A stretch of 64,000 bases of DNA from Verrucomicrobia bacterium CG1_02_43_26 (GTDB lineage: Bacteria > Verrucomicrobiota > Verrucomicrobiia > Opitutales > CG1-02-43-26). This document shows, in pieces, positions 54,611 to 64,000 of this stretch (position 1 is its first letter; the number at the start of each line of letters is the position of its first letter). A program made the position numbers and the translations under genes. Location of the stretch: positions 1 through 64,000 of the forward strand of contig MNWT01000019.1 in assembly GCA_001872735.1 (NCBI GenBank). Direction: 5' to 3'. The notes beneath the pieces are model-generated. The model had not been told where the DNA came from. It made no database searches and worked only from the letters and a program-made list of their open reading frames with translations.

Positions 54611-56653
54611 ATGATAAGTTATAGAGATTATAACACGGAAGATTCGTTTAAAATAACCGAAATTAACGAGAAAAAAACTTACACTTATTTCGGCAAGTAT
54701 TCCATTACCGTTTCAATAGATTTGTCAGATAATCGCGTAAAATTAACCTATCCGAAAAAGGATGATGGAAAAGAAAAAATTTCTTTTAATGATAAAAGGA
54801 TCAAAGACTGGGTTATCGATGTATGTGAAAACCATATAGATAGTGAAACTTGTCGATGGATTGGAAAAAAGCACCTGAATGATTGGTATGCATCGAGCGA
54901 CTGCATGGAAGATTACACTGCGGAGGAATTTCTAAAATACACATTCAGGATACTTAAACCTGATTATAGCGCCCCTTTGGGCAGACTGCTCGTATACTGC
55001 TGGTTAGAGAAAACGTTTGAAAACAGGAAGTTTAAACCGATTCTTAAACAGGAGAATCTAGCGACACGCCTCATTATTGAATTACCGCGATTAACGGACA
55101 ACATCTATGGCAATCTGTCTGGGGAAGATTTTGTACAATTTCCTGTAATCAACTTCAACACAACGTGCAATTTGTTTAATGAACCATTTCCTCATAAGCT
55201 CATCCGCCTTTCCATAGGGTATCGCAAGTGTTATAGCTTTTTGGATGCCGTAATAAATAAGGGCGTTGAACGAGGATATTACGATCGTAAATCCCTCTTT
55301 AAAAGGAGTGATGTAAAAAATTTTGTACGCTACGCAGCCAAGTGTTTAGCTCCAGATATGTTTATTTGGTTATACAGGAACTGTTGGGACTCTTATGCCA
55401 TAAATGACAGCGATTGGATGATTACAGCCCTTAATTCCAATCTTAAAGGTGATAAAGAAGATTTTTTCTCATGGGTTTTAATCTGGTTGGACGAGAAAAT
55501 TATTATTGAAAATTATAATAACAAGAATTTTGTAAAGAATTGGAAAAAAATTTTCCAGGTATATCCTCAGCTTGTTGAATATTTAGAACGGAAACTGTGC
55601 AACTATGATCTGGTCCACCATTTAGGCTTAGTGTTGGATATTTCGGAAGCAGAGGGTTTGAGTGAAGGAAGCGAGAGATTAGCATCATCACTTGAAGGCT
55701 ATATAGAAGAGATTGCTAAAAAATCAGGCAAAAACAGCGAGGATTACCTCGTCACTAAGGCAGTGTTAGTGTTATTTAAAAATAACGGTGCATTTTATGA
55801 AGTGCAATTAGGCAATGGTAAAAATATCAGCATGTGTACTTATTTTGAACGTCAAGATGCTGGTGATGCAAGTCACGTGCGGGGCTATCTGTTTATTAAA
55901 GACTTAGAAAATGATCGCTATTGGGCTCTTGTTTGCGATGGCGGCCATAGAGGGTTTCAGACAAAGCATTTCTTGGGCATTCTTCCAAAATGGGGAATCA
56001 TGTTGTGTGAAATGAGCAAAGAGGATTTTAAGAAATTGCCATTAGAGAATAACGGTATACTTGTAAATAAAGATCAAGAAATAGAAAACCTGTTTAATCT
56101 AGAATATATTGATCATTTAATAGAAGATCATCAAACCGTAGGTAATTGCAGTGTCTTTAGCATGATGTTGCTATTACAAGCCCTCTTTCCTCTACTAACG
56201 CTCCATTACCAGAATGAGTTACTTAACACGAAACGCTGGAAAAAGGAGATTCTTAATAGTGAACGTTTTACCTTATTTAAAGCATTTCACGTCAAACGCT
56301 ACGAAGGCAGAATTTCTTTGTTCAAAAAATTAACAGAGAAAAAAAATGTTAAATCATTAGATAACGGTGAAAAAAATGAATTAGAAACAGTACTGAAGGC
56401 CGCAAAAGAATTTAAGCCGTTCCCCAGCATAAAAGCACAGCTAAATAATCGAAATATGATGAAGCTCGGCAAAGAAGTTCTTGCTTATGAAGTTACCGGT
56501 GTAATAGCGGGGTTATTGGCTGCGTTTTCAGATTACGTACGATATGGGGCCGTTTACCTGGATCTTTATGAGTTAAAACGCCTGTTTATCTTATTGCAAA
56601 GTTTCATTGTAGTAATTGCGTTAATAAGCTGGCTATTGCGGAAGGATGATTGA
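54611..56653 (+). CDS. Large unknown protein with a possible cysteine-protease motif and C-terminal membrane anchor
   Basis: About 680 residues, mostly hydrophilic and AT-rich in codon use, without signal peptide. I recognise no family. Residues about 445-530 contain features of papain-like enzymes: GYLFIKDLENDRYWALVCDG, then GGHRGFQTKHF and, later, EDHQTVGNCSVFSMMLLLQ with Q508 and C513, the Gln-x4-Cys spacing often seen at such active sites. The catalytic histidine is not certain. Residues about 650-675 form one or two hydrophobic segments (LFILLQSFIVVIALISWLL) before a charged tail, a likely tail anchor. The start at 54611 is preferred since AGGAAAG lies just before it; 54578 adds 11 residues. 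Effector function is inference. Confidence 0.6.
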   Translation: MISYRDYNTEDSFKITEINEKKTYTYFGKYSITVSIDLSDNRVKLTYPKKDDGKEKISFNDKRIKDWVIDVCENHIDSETCRWIGKKHLNDWYASSDCMEDYTAEEFLKYTFRILKPDYSAPLGRLLVYCWLEKTFENRKFKPILKQENLATRLIIELPRLTDNIYGNLSGEDFVQFPVINFNTTCNLFNEPFPHKLIRLSIGYRKCYSFLDAVINKGVERGYYDRKSLFKRSDVKNFVRYAAKCLAPDMFIWLYRNCWDSYAINDSDWMITALNSNLKGDKEDFFSWVLIWLDEKIIIENYNNKNFVKNWKKIFQVYPQLVEYLERKLCNYDLVHHLGLVLDISEAEGLSEGSERLASSLEGYIEEIAKKSGKNSEDYLVTKAVLVLFKNNGAFYEVQLGNGKNISMCTYFERQDAGDASHVRGYLFIKDLENDRYWALVCDGGHRGFQTKHFLGILPKWGIMLCEMSKEDFKKLPLENNGILVNKDQEIENLFNLEYIDHLIEDHQTVGNCSVFSMMLLLQALFPLLTLHYQNELLNTKRWKKEILNSERFTLFKAFHVKRYEGRISLFKKLTEKKNVKSLDNGEKNELETVLKAAKEFKPFPSIKAQLNNRNMMKLGKEVLAYEVTGVIAGLLAAFSDYVRYGAVYLDLYELKRLFILLQSFIVVIALISWLLRKDD

Positions 56654-56773
56654 GGTGACATGCCTATTTCCGTGAAAACTAAAAGAAATACATGATTACT
56701 GGTTGACTTTTACCTATTTTCCTTGAAAATCATTTAGCCTAAAGCAGTAAAGAACAAATTTATCTAAAACTAC

Positions 56774-58531
<1,758 letters not shown>

Positions 58532-58545
58532 TATTTGTAGTCTAA

Positions 58546-59343
58546 CTACAGGCTAAAGAACTCAACGGCATTACGTGTTGTAGCTTCAGCCAATTCTTCT
58601 AGCGAGATTTTAAATAATTTTGCGCAGAATTGTGCTGTGTGCTGTAGATAAGCTGGCTCGTTTGGCTTGCCACGGCAGGGTTCCGGCGAGAGGTAAGGCG
58701 CATCCGTTTCCAACATGAGCAAGTCTAAGCCCTGTTGAAGGGCAGCTTGCCTGATATTTTCAGACTTCTTGTATGTGATGATACCTGTAAAGGATGCTCG
58801 GCCGCCCCGTTCATTGAGGATTTTCACTTCCTCGGGTCCGTCTGGAAAACAATGAAAAACAACCTGCTTCCAATCTACCGGAGAGGCATCGATCAGATCT
58901 ACACAATCTTTAAAAGCCTTTCTGGAATGAATAATTACGGGTAGGTTATACTTGCTAGCAAGTTCAAGCTGTAGGCGAAAGGATTGCTTTTGATGAGTAA
59001 TGGTTTGTTTGATCTGTTCCTGATCTTGAGGCAGGTGAAAGTAGTCCAGCCCAATTTCCCCAATCGCAACCGGGCGAGGAGAAGATTCAACATAATGCGC
59101 AATCTGTTCGATGGCATCAACATAGTTTTCTTTTACGTAGCAGGGGTGCAGGCCAATGGAATAGTAAATTTTATCAGGATATTCACTCGCCAACTTTTGG
59201 TAAACCGGCCAGTCCTCGGGATCTGTTCCTACAGCGATCATGCGTTTTACGCTTGTGAAGTCTGCTTGGGTAAGGACGGTCGACAATGTACCCTTCGTCA
59301 CAAAAGGCTCTAGATGGCAATGCGTATCAATCAACTCACTCAT
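58546..59343 (-). CDS. tatD: TatD-family metal-dependent hydrolase
   Basis: A 265-residue TIM-barrel metal-dependent DNase-like hydrolase. Metal ligands are in LIDTHCHLEPF, IGEIGLDYFHLP, VIIHSRKAF and the final LLMLETDAPYLSPEP with its aspartate. TatD proteins have 3'-5' exonuclease activity and roles in DNA repair or protein quality control; paralogues such as YcfH are similar, so the gene name is approximate. It diverges from galE, with 62 bases between. Confidence 0.9.
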   Translation of the reverse strand: MSELIDTHCHLEPFVTKGTLSTVLTQADFTSVKRMIAVGTDPEDWPVYQKLASEYPDKIYYSIGLHPCYVKENYVDAIEQIAHYVESSPRPVAIGEIGLDYFHLPQDQEQIKQTITHQKQSFRLQLELASKYNLPVIIHSRKAFKDCVDLIDASPVDWKQVVFHCFPDGPEEVKILNERGGRASFTGIITYKKSENIRQAALQQGLDLLMLETDAPYLSPEPCRGKPNEPAYLQHTAQFCAKLFKISLEELAEATTRNAVEFFSL

Positions 59344-59405
59344 ACCTTACATTGTAATGTTTTAATTAACTTGGCAAAACATATAAAATGCTGAAAATGG
59401 AGGCA

Positions 59406-60398
59406 ATGAAAGTATTAGTTGTTGGTGGGGCAGGCTACATAGGAAGCCATTGCGTAAGGCAGTTAGAAAAGCACGGCCACGAACCTATTGTGGTAGACAA
59501 TCTTGTTTACGGGCACAAGCAATCGCTCGCAAAACATATCCCATTTTATGAGACCGACATCTCGGATGAAATGTATATCCGAAAGATTCTCAAAGAGGAA
59601 AAAATTGAAATGGTGATGCACTTTGCGGCCTACGCCTATGTGGGAGAATCCGTAACAGACCCGATGAAATACTATTCTAATAATGTAGTTGGTACCTTTA
59701 AACTGCTGCAAGCTATGTTGGCCACCGATGTTAAAAAAATGGTATTTTCATCTACCTGCGCGACGTATGGTGTTCCCCATAAATTACCGATCACAGAAGA
59801 CGAACCGCAAAAGCCAATCAACCCCTATGGCCAAACGAAGCTCGATGTCGAAAATATATTAAAAGCCTTGGCACAAGCAGAAGGCCTTAGTTTTGCCGCA
59901 CTACGTTATTTTAATGCTGCCGGTGCCGCAGAAGATGGAAGTATCGGGGAAGACCATAAACCGGAATCTCATTTAATCCCATTAGCGATTCAAACCGCTC
60001 TTGGCCAGCGGCCTTTGTTAAACGTCTACGGGACAGATTACGATACCCCGGACGGTACTTGCCTGCGTGACTACATACATGTTGATGATCTCTCAAGAGC
60101 TCATATAGCAACTTTTGATAAACTACAAGAACCAGGCACCGCGCTTTGTTATAACCTGGGCACAGGACAGCCGACATCGGTAAAAGAGATTATAGACGCG
60201 GTTGAATCTGTATCCGGCAAAAAAGTACCCACACAAGAAGTCGAACGCCGCGCGGGAGACCCACCTGTATTGTACGCGGACGCTTCGAAAGCCGAAAAGG
60301 AACTGAATTGGGTTGTAAAATTCAACGATATTGGGAAAATTATAGAAACAGCATGGCGCTGGCACAAAAACAACCCCAAAGGCTACTCCGACAAGTGA
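59406..60398 (+). CDS. galE: UDP-glucose 4-epimerase
   Basis: Interconverts UDP-glucose and UDP-galactose with NAD, supplying sugars for surface polysaccharide. The 330-residue short-chain dehydrogenase has VLVVGGAGYIGSHCVRQL, the SSTCATYG block and the YxxxK pair in INPYGQTKLDVE, and RYFNAAGAAEDGSIGE. Starts at 59388 and 59406 are both possible; I chose 59406 because GGAGG stands immediately before it, though at a short spacing. The M50 protease gene begins 13 bases downstream. Its product fits with the fucosyltransferase-like gene at the right end. Confidence 0.95.
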   Translation: MKVLVVGGAGYIGSHCVRQLEKHGHEPIVVDNLVYGHKQSLAKHIPFYETDISDEMYIRKILKEEKIEMVMHFAAYAYVGESVTDPMKYYSNNVVGTFKLLQAMLATDVKKMVFSSTCATYGVPHKLPITEDEPQKPINPYGQTKLDVENILKALAQAEGLSFAALRYFNAAGAAEDGSIGEDHKPESHLIPLAIQTALGQRPLLNVYGTDYDTPDGTCLRDYIHVDDLSRAHIATFDKLQEPGTALCYNLGTGQPTSVKEIIDAVESVSGKKVPTQEVERRAGDPPVLYADASKAEKELNWVVKFNDIGKIIETAWRWHKNNPKGYSDK

Positions 60399-60411
60399 GG
60401 ACTAAAAACGC

Positions 60412-61161
60412 ATGCAAAATTTCTGGTCTATAAAGGTATTTAAACTATTCGGCATACAGGTAGAACTACACTTTACCTTCATTTTATTGCTTTTGCTTTT
60501 TGCATGGGTTGGATTCTCAAACGATGGGCTACTGGGATCATTGCTGTATATAGAGATGATTTTACTGTTATTCTCATGCGTCTTGTTACACGAATTCGGG
60601 CATTGCTTTGTTGCTAAACATTATAAAATAATTGTGCCTCGCATAATACTTCTTCCCATTGGAGGAATGGCTCAATTCCAACGCATCCCGCGCGCACCCA
60701 AAAAGGAATTATTTATCACCCTTGCCGGACCACTTGTTAATATCGTTATTTTTGCAATCATTTACTTTTTCGTGGGATGGCCAAGTAAAGAATCTTTCGC
60801 CTCAAGCAACCTTGTTTCGTTCAAAGGAACTATGTATTTCTTAATGATCATAAACCTCCTTATGGGTACTTTTAACCTTTTGCCCGTCTTTCCTATGGAC
60901 GGAGGCCGCATTTTGAGAGCCCTCATGGCGCTTAAGATGCCTTACCTCAAAGCTACCTACATAGCCGTTGTCGTTGGTAAAATATTGGCGTTAGTTGGCA
61001 TTTTTATAGCCATTTTCTCATTATTCAACTGGTTACTCGCCGCGCTGTTTGCGTTTATCTATTTAGGAGCAGATGCTGAGTACGCCTACGTCAAGGCAGA
61101 TGAGGCTCAGCGAAAAAAATTGCAAAACCTGGGTCGCCCGATGGAAGATGATGAAATTTGA
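60412..61161 (+). CDS. M50-family (site-2 protease-like) membrane metallopeptidase
   Basis: A 249-residue inner-membrane protein with about six hydrophobic segments. The zinc motif HEFGH is in LLHEFGHCFVAKHYK, and the late ligand in LLPVFPMDGGRILRAL fits the (N)PDG-type motif of site-2 proteases. The preceding MIILPIGG-like stretch (RIILLPIGGMAQFQRIP) is typical of the SpoIVFB/YwhC subgroup. No PDZ domain is present, so it belongs to the small, PDZ-free group. The substrate is unknown. Confidence 0.87.
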   Translation: MQNFWSIKVFKLFGIQVELHFTFILLLLLFAWVGFSNDGLLGSLLYIEMILLLFSCVLLHEFGHCFVAKHYKIIVPRIILLPIGGMAQFQRIPRAPKKELFITLAGPLVNIVIFAIIYFFVGWPSKESFASSNLVSFKGTMYFLMIINLLMGTFNLLPVFPMDGGRILRALMALKMPYLKATYIAVVVGKILALVGIFIAIFSLFNWLLAALFAFIYLGADAEYAYVKADEAQRKKLQNLGRPMEDDEI

Positions 61162-61229
61162 AAATGAAAGGGGCTGAAAATGAAGTTAAATAAGTTGTAT
61201 AGTGCATTACTTTAAGTGAAGGGGTATTT

Positions 61230-62063
61230 ATGGCAACTTATTCCCGTCAAGATACACAGAAACAAATAAAAGACTGCCTGAGCCTATTAAAAATGGTTTT
61301 AGGGCCAGATCTTTTGGGAGTTTATCTCTACGGATCATCGATTAATGGTGGATTACAAAAGTATAGTGATCTTGACCTGTTGATTGTTTCTGAACGTGCA
61401 ACAACGTATGAGGAGAAAACCAAATTAGTAACTAATCTTCTGCAAATTTCAGGTATCTACATGAAAAGTTCAAGATTGCCGATTGAGATGACAATTGTTG
61501 TGAAATCATCGGTTAATCCTTGGCGCTATCCTCCTTGTTTTGATTTTCAATATGGTGATTGGCTTCTTAAAGAATTTGAGGGCGGCAATATTGAGCCTTG
61601 GCCTACCAAAGAAATGCCAGATCTTGCCTTGCTTATCACACAAGTTTTATTAGCGAGTAAAACATTATGCGGATTAGATCCAGATCAATTGCTATGTAAT
61701 GTGCCACATCGAGATTTTATGATGGCGCTGGTACATGAGTTGAAAGGTCTCATGGATAATCTTGATCATGATACCAGAAACGCCCTATTAACGTATGCTC
61801 GAATTTGGAATACTGTAGAAACGAATACTATTCAATCTAAACCTGCAGCTGCAGATTGGGTAATGAACCTGTTGCCGGATGTGTATCAGCCTGTTATGAA
61901 GCGTGCCAAAAGGATTTGCATCGGAGAAGAAAATGAATATTGGGATGATATCAATGCATTAATTAAACCTTGCGCTGATTTTATGATAAATAAAATTAAC
62001 GAACAAATTTCTCTAACAAAAGATTTTGATTCTCAAAAGAGTTTAATAAAAATAGCTAAGTAA
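61230..62063 (+). CDS. Aminoglycoside nucleotidyltransferase-like protein (ANT(3'')/ANT(9) type)
   Basis: A 277-residue nucleotidyltransferase-fold protein resembling aminoglycoside adenylyltransferases. The catalytic motif is VYLYGSSINGGLQKYSDLDL, the GS-x9-D-x-D form, followed by LPIEMTIVV, DFQYGDWLLKEFEGG, DLALLITQVLLASKTL and TYARIWNTVETNTI with SKPAAADWV, the C-terminal helical bundle of the AadA/Aad9 family. Such enzymes adenylylate spectinomycin or streptomycin; activity here is untested. It has a good Shine-Dalgarno (AAGGGG), a TATAGT box upstream, and AT-rich codons unlike galE. These traits suggest horizontal transfer. Confidence 0.8.
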   Translation: MATYSRQDTQKQIKDCLSLLKMVLGPDLLGVYLYGSSINGGLQKYSDLDLLIVSERATTYEEKTKLVTNLLQISGIYMKSSRLPIEMTIVVKSSVNPWRYPPCFDFQYGDWLLKEFEGGNIEPWPTKEMPDLALLITQVLLASKTLCGLDPDQLLCNVPHRDFMMALVHELKGLMDNLDHDTRNALLTYARIWNTVETNTIQSKPAAADWVMNLLPDVYQPVMKRAKRICIGEENEYWDDINALIKPCADFMINKINEQISLTKDFDSQKSLIKIAK

Positions 62064-62108
62064 TAAGTGCCATGAAAATCGATTACTGCACTGTTCGGTG
62101 GATGATGA

Positions 62109-62873
62109 TTAGGCTAATTGATGCTGTTTGCAAAACTGGATCATATCCTCTGCTAGAGGCGCAGAGAAAGTCTCCTTAAAACTTTCGGCCTCAAATAACA
62201 TTTCAGCCGAATGAAGAGCTTGGCGTTTCAGGGGAAGCTGATTTTCAAGGCGAGGCGTCCAGCCCTTTTCAATGAATTCTAAATAAAGGGTTTCGTCAGG
62301 TCCGTAAAGTTTGTCACCAATTACGTAATGTCCTAACCATAAAGCGTGGGTGCGAATCTGGTGTTTACGACCTGTTGTGGGTATGACTTTGGCGAATGTG
62401 TAGTCGTTGTTTGAAGAAATGGGCTCAAAACGAGTTTTGGCAGATTGGGCAGTTGGGTCTTCTCGCACAATTTGCTTCACGTAAACAGGACTGTTTATGT
62501 CTTTTGCTAGGGGTTGGTCTACATCAACAGGTGCTTCGAGTTTACCTTTTAGAATGGTGTAATATAGTTTATGAACCTTGCGATGCTCGACGGCTGATTG
62601 CAGGATGCTCGCCATTTCCTTGTGTTTGGCGAGGATAACAAGCCCACTGGTTTCTCGGTCTAAGCGGCTAACGAGATGAAGCCTTTCCAGCCCGACATAT
62701 TCCCGGCAAGCACCTACCAGGCTAGACCAAGGGCCATTTTTTGAAGGATGGCAAACCACCCAGCCAGGCTTGTTAATGACTAAAAGATCATCATCATTGC
62801 GAATGATCCAAGAGGCTAACAGCTCAGGTGTAATCAAAGGAGCATCCTCACCCCATTTATCAAAATTTTGCAT
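62109..62873 (-). CDS. RluA-family pseudouridine synthase
   Basis: A 254-residue RNA pseudouridine synthase. The catalytic aspartate is in LHLVSRLDRETSGLVILAK, and LYYTILKG and GRKHQIRTHALWLGHYVIGD follow as in RluA/RluD enzymes. It lacks an N-terminal S4 domain. The exact target (23S rRNA, 16S rRNA or tRNA) cannot be told from sequence. Its ATG directly abuts the stop of the fucosyltransferase-like gene. Confidence 0.9.
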   Translation of the reverse strand: MQNFDKWGEDAPLITPELLASWIIRNDDDLLVINKPGWVVCHPSKNGPWSSLVGACREYVGLERLHLVSRLDRETSGLVILAKHKEMASILQSAVEHRKVHKLYYTILKGKLEAPVDVDQPLAKDINSPVYVKQIVREDPTAQSAKTRFEPISSNNDYTFAKVIPTTGRKHQIRTHALWLGHYVIGDKLYGPDETLYLEFIEKGWTPRLENQLPLKRQALHSAEMLFEAESFKETFSAPLAEDMIQFCKQHQLA

Positions 62874-63767
62874 TTATAAGACCTTGTCCCAAACTTTTCT
62901 GATCGGGAAAAATAAACGCTTTTTAGCAGGGTAAGTAAATACACGATCAAAAAAGGAGGCTACACGCTCTGCGGATAAATACTCATTGGGTTCGTTATTA
63001 TAAAAATAGGGCTCCTTAGCATATTCTAAATAAAGGTCATCATGCCGGTCGACATCTAGTATATGGGCGATAGCAGCATCCGTGTTGGCGAATTTTTGTA
63101 CGTTTATAAAACTCTTAGGATTAAATTCATCATTGATTGCGAGGTTTCCCCAATAAATAGGGATACTTCTGGCTTGCATGGCGTGGAGAATTTTTTCTGT
63201 CGTGTAGCCCACTCTGGATTTATTTTCCATGGCTATTGTAAACTTATAGTCTTTGCAAAAAGCTACTTTATCCTCTACTAACTTATCCATGTTATTCAAG
63301 ATCTTTCCGCCACAGTCTACATGCTTTTTTTGTAGGAGTTCTTTCAAAAAAGTTACTCTAAACTGGGCGCGCCTAGAACTGTTTGAAAACACAAAGTTAC
63401 AGAATTTTTTCTTTTCGGCTAAAATTTTCTCCGGCTTTTCGTTTTTGATGAGATCGGAACCGTCTGTAAAATAAAAATAGTAGGGGAGGCGTAAGTGCCG
63501 AGGATCATCTAAATATGAAAAGGTCATGGCATAATCGCAGAGAGCAAAATTTGGTTCCTCGTACTCATTTTCAAAGACGATACGCGTGCAATTATAATCC
63601 AGGTAGCGCTTATTATTGCTCCCTAAATAAATAATAAAATCCGGCGAATTTGAGATCTCTATATTAAAAAACTTATTAAGGATCTGATAAAAGCGATTTT
63701 CCTCCAAGGGGCATTTTTCGAAACCGCCATCAAAATTGACGAAATTTAATTTAATTTTATGATTCAT
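62874..63767 (-). CDS. GT10 fucosyltransferase-like glycosyltransferase
   Basis: A 297-residue protein resembling family GT10 alpha-1,3/4-fucosyltransferases. Key stretches are FCKDYKFTIAMENKSRVGYT then TEKILHAMQARSIPIYWGN, followed by NPKSFINVQKFAN, the conserved GDP-fucose binding core of the family. The N-terminal half has DGGFEKCPLEENRFYQILNK and is variable. It has a basic C-terminus (AKKRLFFPIRKVW), which could associate with the inner membrane. I chose the start at 63767, four bases after the ABC gene's stop. Bacterial GT10 enzymes often decorate LPS with Lewis-type sugars; here that is inference. Confidence 0.82.
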   Translation of the reverse strand: MNHKIKLNFVNFDGGFEKCPLEENRFYQILNKFFNIEISNSPDFIIYLGSNNKRYLDYNCTRIVFENEYEEPNFALCDYAMTFSYLDDPRHLRLPYYFYFTDGSDLIKNEKPEKILAEKKKFCNFVFSNSSRRAQFRVTFLKELLQKKHVDCGGKILNNMDKLVEDKVAFCKDYKFTIAMENKSRVGYTTEKILHAMQARSIPIYWGNLAINDEFNPKSFINVQKFANTDAAIAHILDVDRHDDLYLEYAKEPYFYNNEPNEYLSAERVASFFDRVFTYPAKKRLFFPIRKVWDKVL

Positions 63768-63771
63768 CAGA

Positions 63772-64000
63772 TCAAGATTGTTTTGCGTATAGTTCTTCGT
63801 AAAGGCCTTTCCCTTCGCATAGTAAGTCATGCGTGCCTTCTTCTATAATCTCACCACTTTTAAAGACAAAGATGCGGTCAGCGTGCTTGATCGTGCTAAA
63901 TCGATGGGCAATAATGATAACGGTTTTCCCTTTAAAGAGTTCCTCTAAAGCCTGTTGGATGAGTTGCTCGCTGTTGGCATCCAAGGCAGATGTCGCTTCA
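63772..64000 (-). CDS. ABC transporter C-terminal fragment, MsbA-like (cut by window edge)
   Basis: The last 75 residues of an ABC ATPase run off the right edge. [18 protein letters not shown] is the Walker B/D-loop region, [20 protein letters not shown] holds the switch histidine, and [23 protein letters not shown] is the usual end of an exporter ATPase domain. The sequence fits the fused permease-ATPase exporters such as MsbA or other lipid flippases. The permease part is outside the window. Being directly upstream of a GT10-like gene, it may export a glycolipid or lipid A. Confidence 0.8.
   Translation of the reverse strand, partial: EATSALDANSEQLIQQALEELFKGKTVIIIAHRFSTIKHADRIFVFKSGEIIEEGTHDLLCEGKGLYEELYAKQS

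Overview
The window is a densely packed stretch of chromosome from a Gram-negative bacterium with moderate-to-low GC. The Gram-negative envelope is shown by LPS export genes (lptC/A/B), lolC/lolD-type lipoprotein release genes, two lipid-modified or secreted proteins and signal peptidase. Metabolism includes type II fatty acid synthesis, the MEP isoprenoid pathway (dxs), menaquinone synthesis (menF) and de novo NAD and purine steps. The gene set (hprK beside lptB, a rhomboid with a C-terminal DUF6576-like tail, an EIIA-diadenylate cyclase fusion, a large adenylate-kinase-like protein) fits Verrucomicrobiota, perhaps an Opitutae-type lineage. That placement is inference from gene content only. 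Eukaryote-like proteins (an F-box-like protein, an ankyrin-repeat protein and a large protein with a possible cysteine-protease motif) point to a host-associated or intracellular life.

Layout. 0-1.3 kb: the 3' end of an IS1-family element, then an F-box-like gene behind a perfect sigma70 promoter. 1.2-4.3 kb, minus: MFS transporter, nadA, a TPR protein, fur. 4.4-7.2 kb, plus: lptC-lptA-lptB and hprK. 7.2-9.6 kb: a gap with two exact DnaA boxes, dnaA and a coupled small gene. 9.6-13.3 kb, minus: glnE and a rhomboid protease. 13.5-21.3 kb, plus: gapA, a secreted protein, purH, an M20 peptidase, rsmA, an M48 protease and a secreted EEP-fold enzyme. 21.4-25.5 kb: a lipoprotein, hemW and the ankyrin protein. 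25.7-36.5 kb, minus: fabF-acpP-fabG, a flavoprotein reductase, dxs-xseB, lolD-lolC, lysS, prfA. 36.5-41.7 kb, plus: a HAD enzyme, fabD, lepA, lepB. 42.2-49.3 kb, plus: adenylate-kinase-like, eno, an Atm1-type ABC exporter, an unknown gene, ilvA. 49.3-54.4 kb, minus: menF, metG, rpmG, EIIA-DisA, nuoA. 54.6-64 kb: a large unknown protein, an alpha/alpha-toroid-like protein, tatD, galE, an M50 protease, an aminoglycoside adenylyltransferase-like gene, an RluA-type synthase, a GT10 fucosyltransferase-like gene and the end of an MsbA-like ABC gene.

The most notable signal is not a gene. Two long intergenic spacers (34.9-35.4 and 41.7-42.2 kb) hold three copies of one element of about 76-83 bp with fixed internal geometry. 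Its core is a parS-like palindrome, one base from the canonical ParB site in each copy. The left copy is inverted relative to the two right copies. Between them, near 40.05 kb inside lepA, the plus strand switches from strongly C-rich to strongly G-rich, the direction expected at a replication origin. Together these suggest an origin-proximal chromosome-partition region about 32 kb from dnaA. No tRNA, rRNA or CRISPR array was seen.
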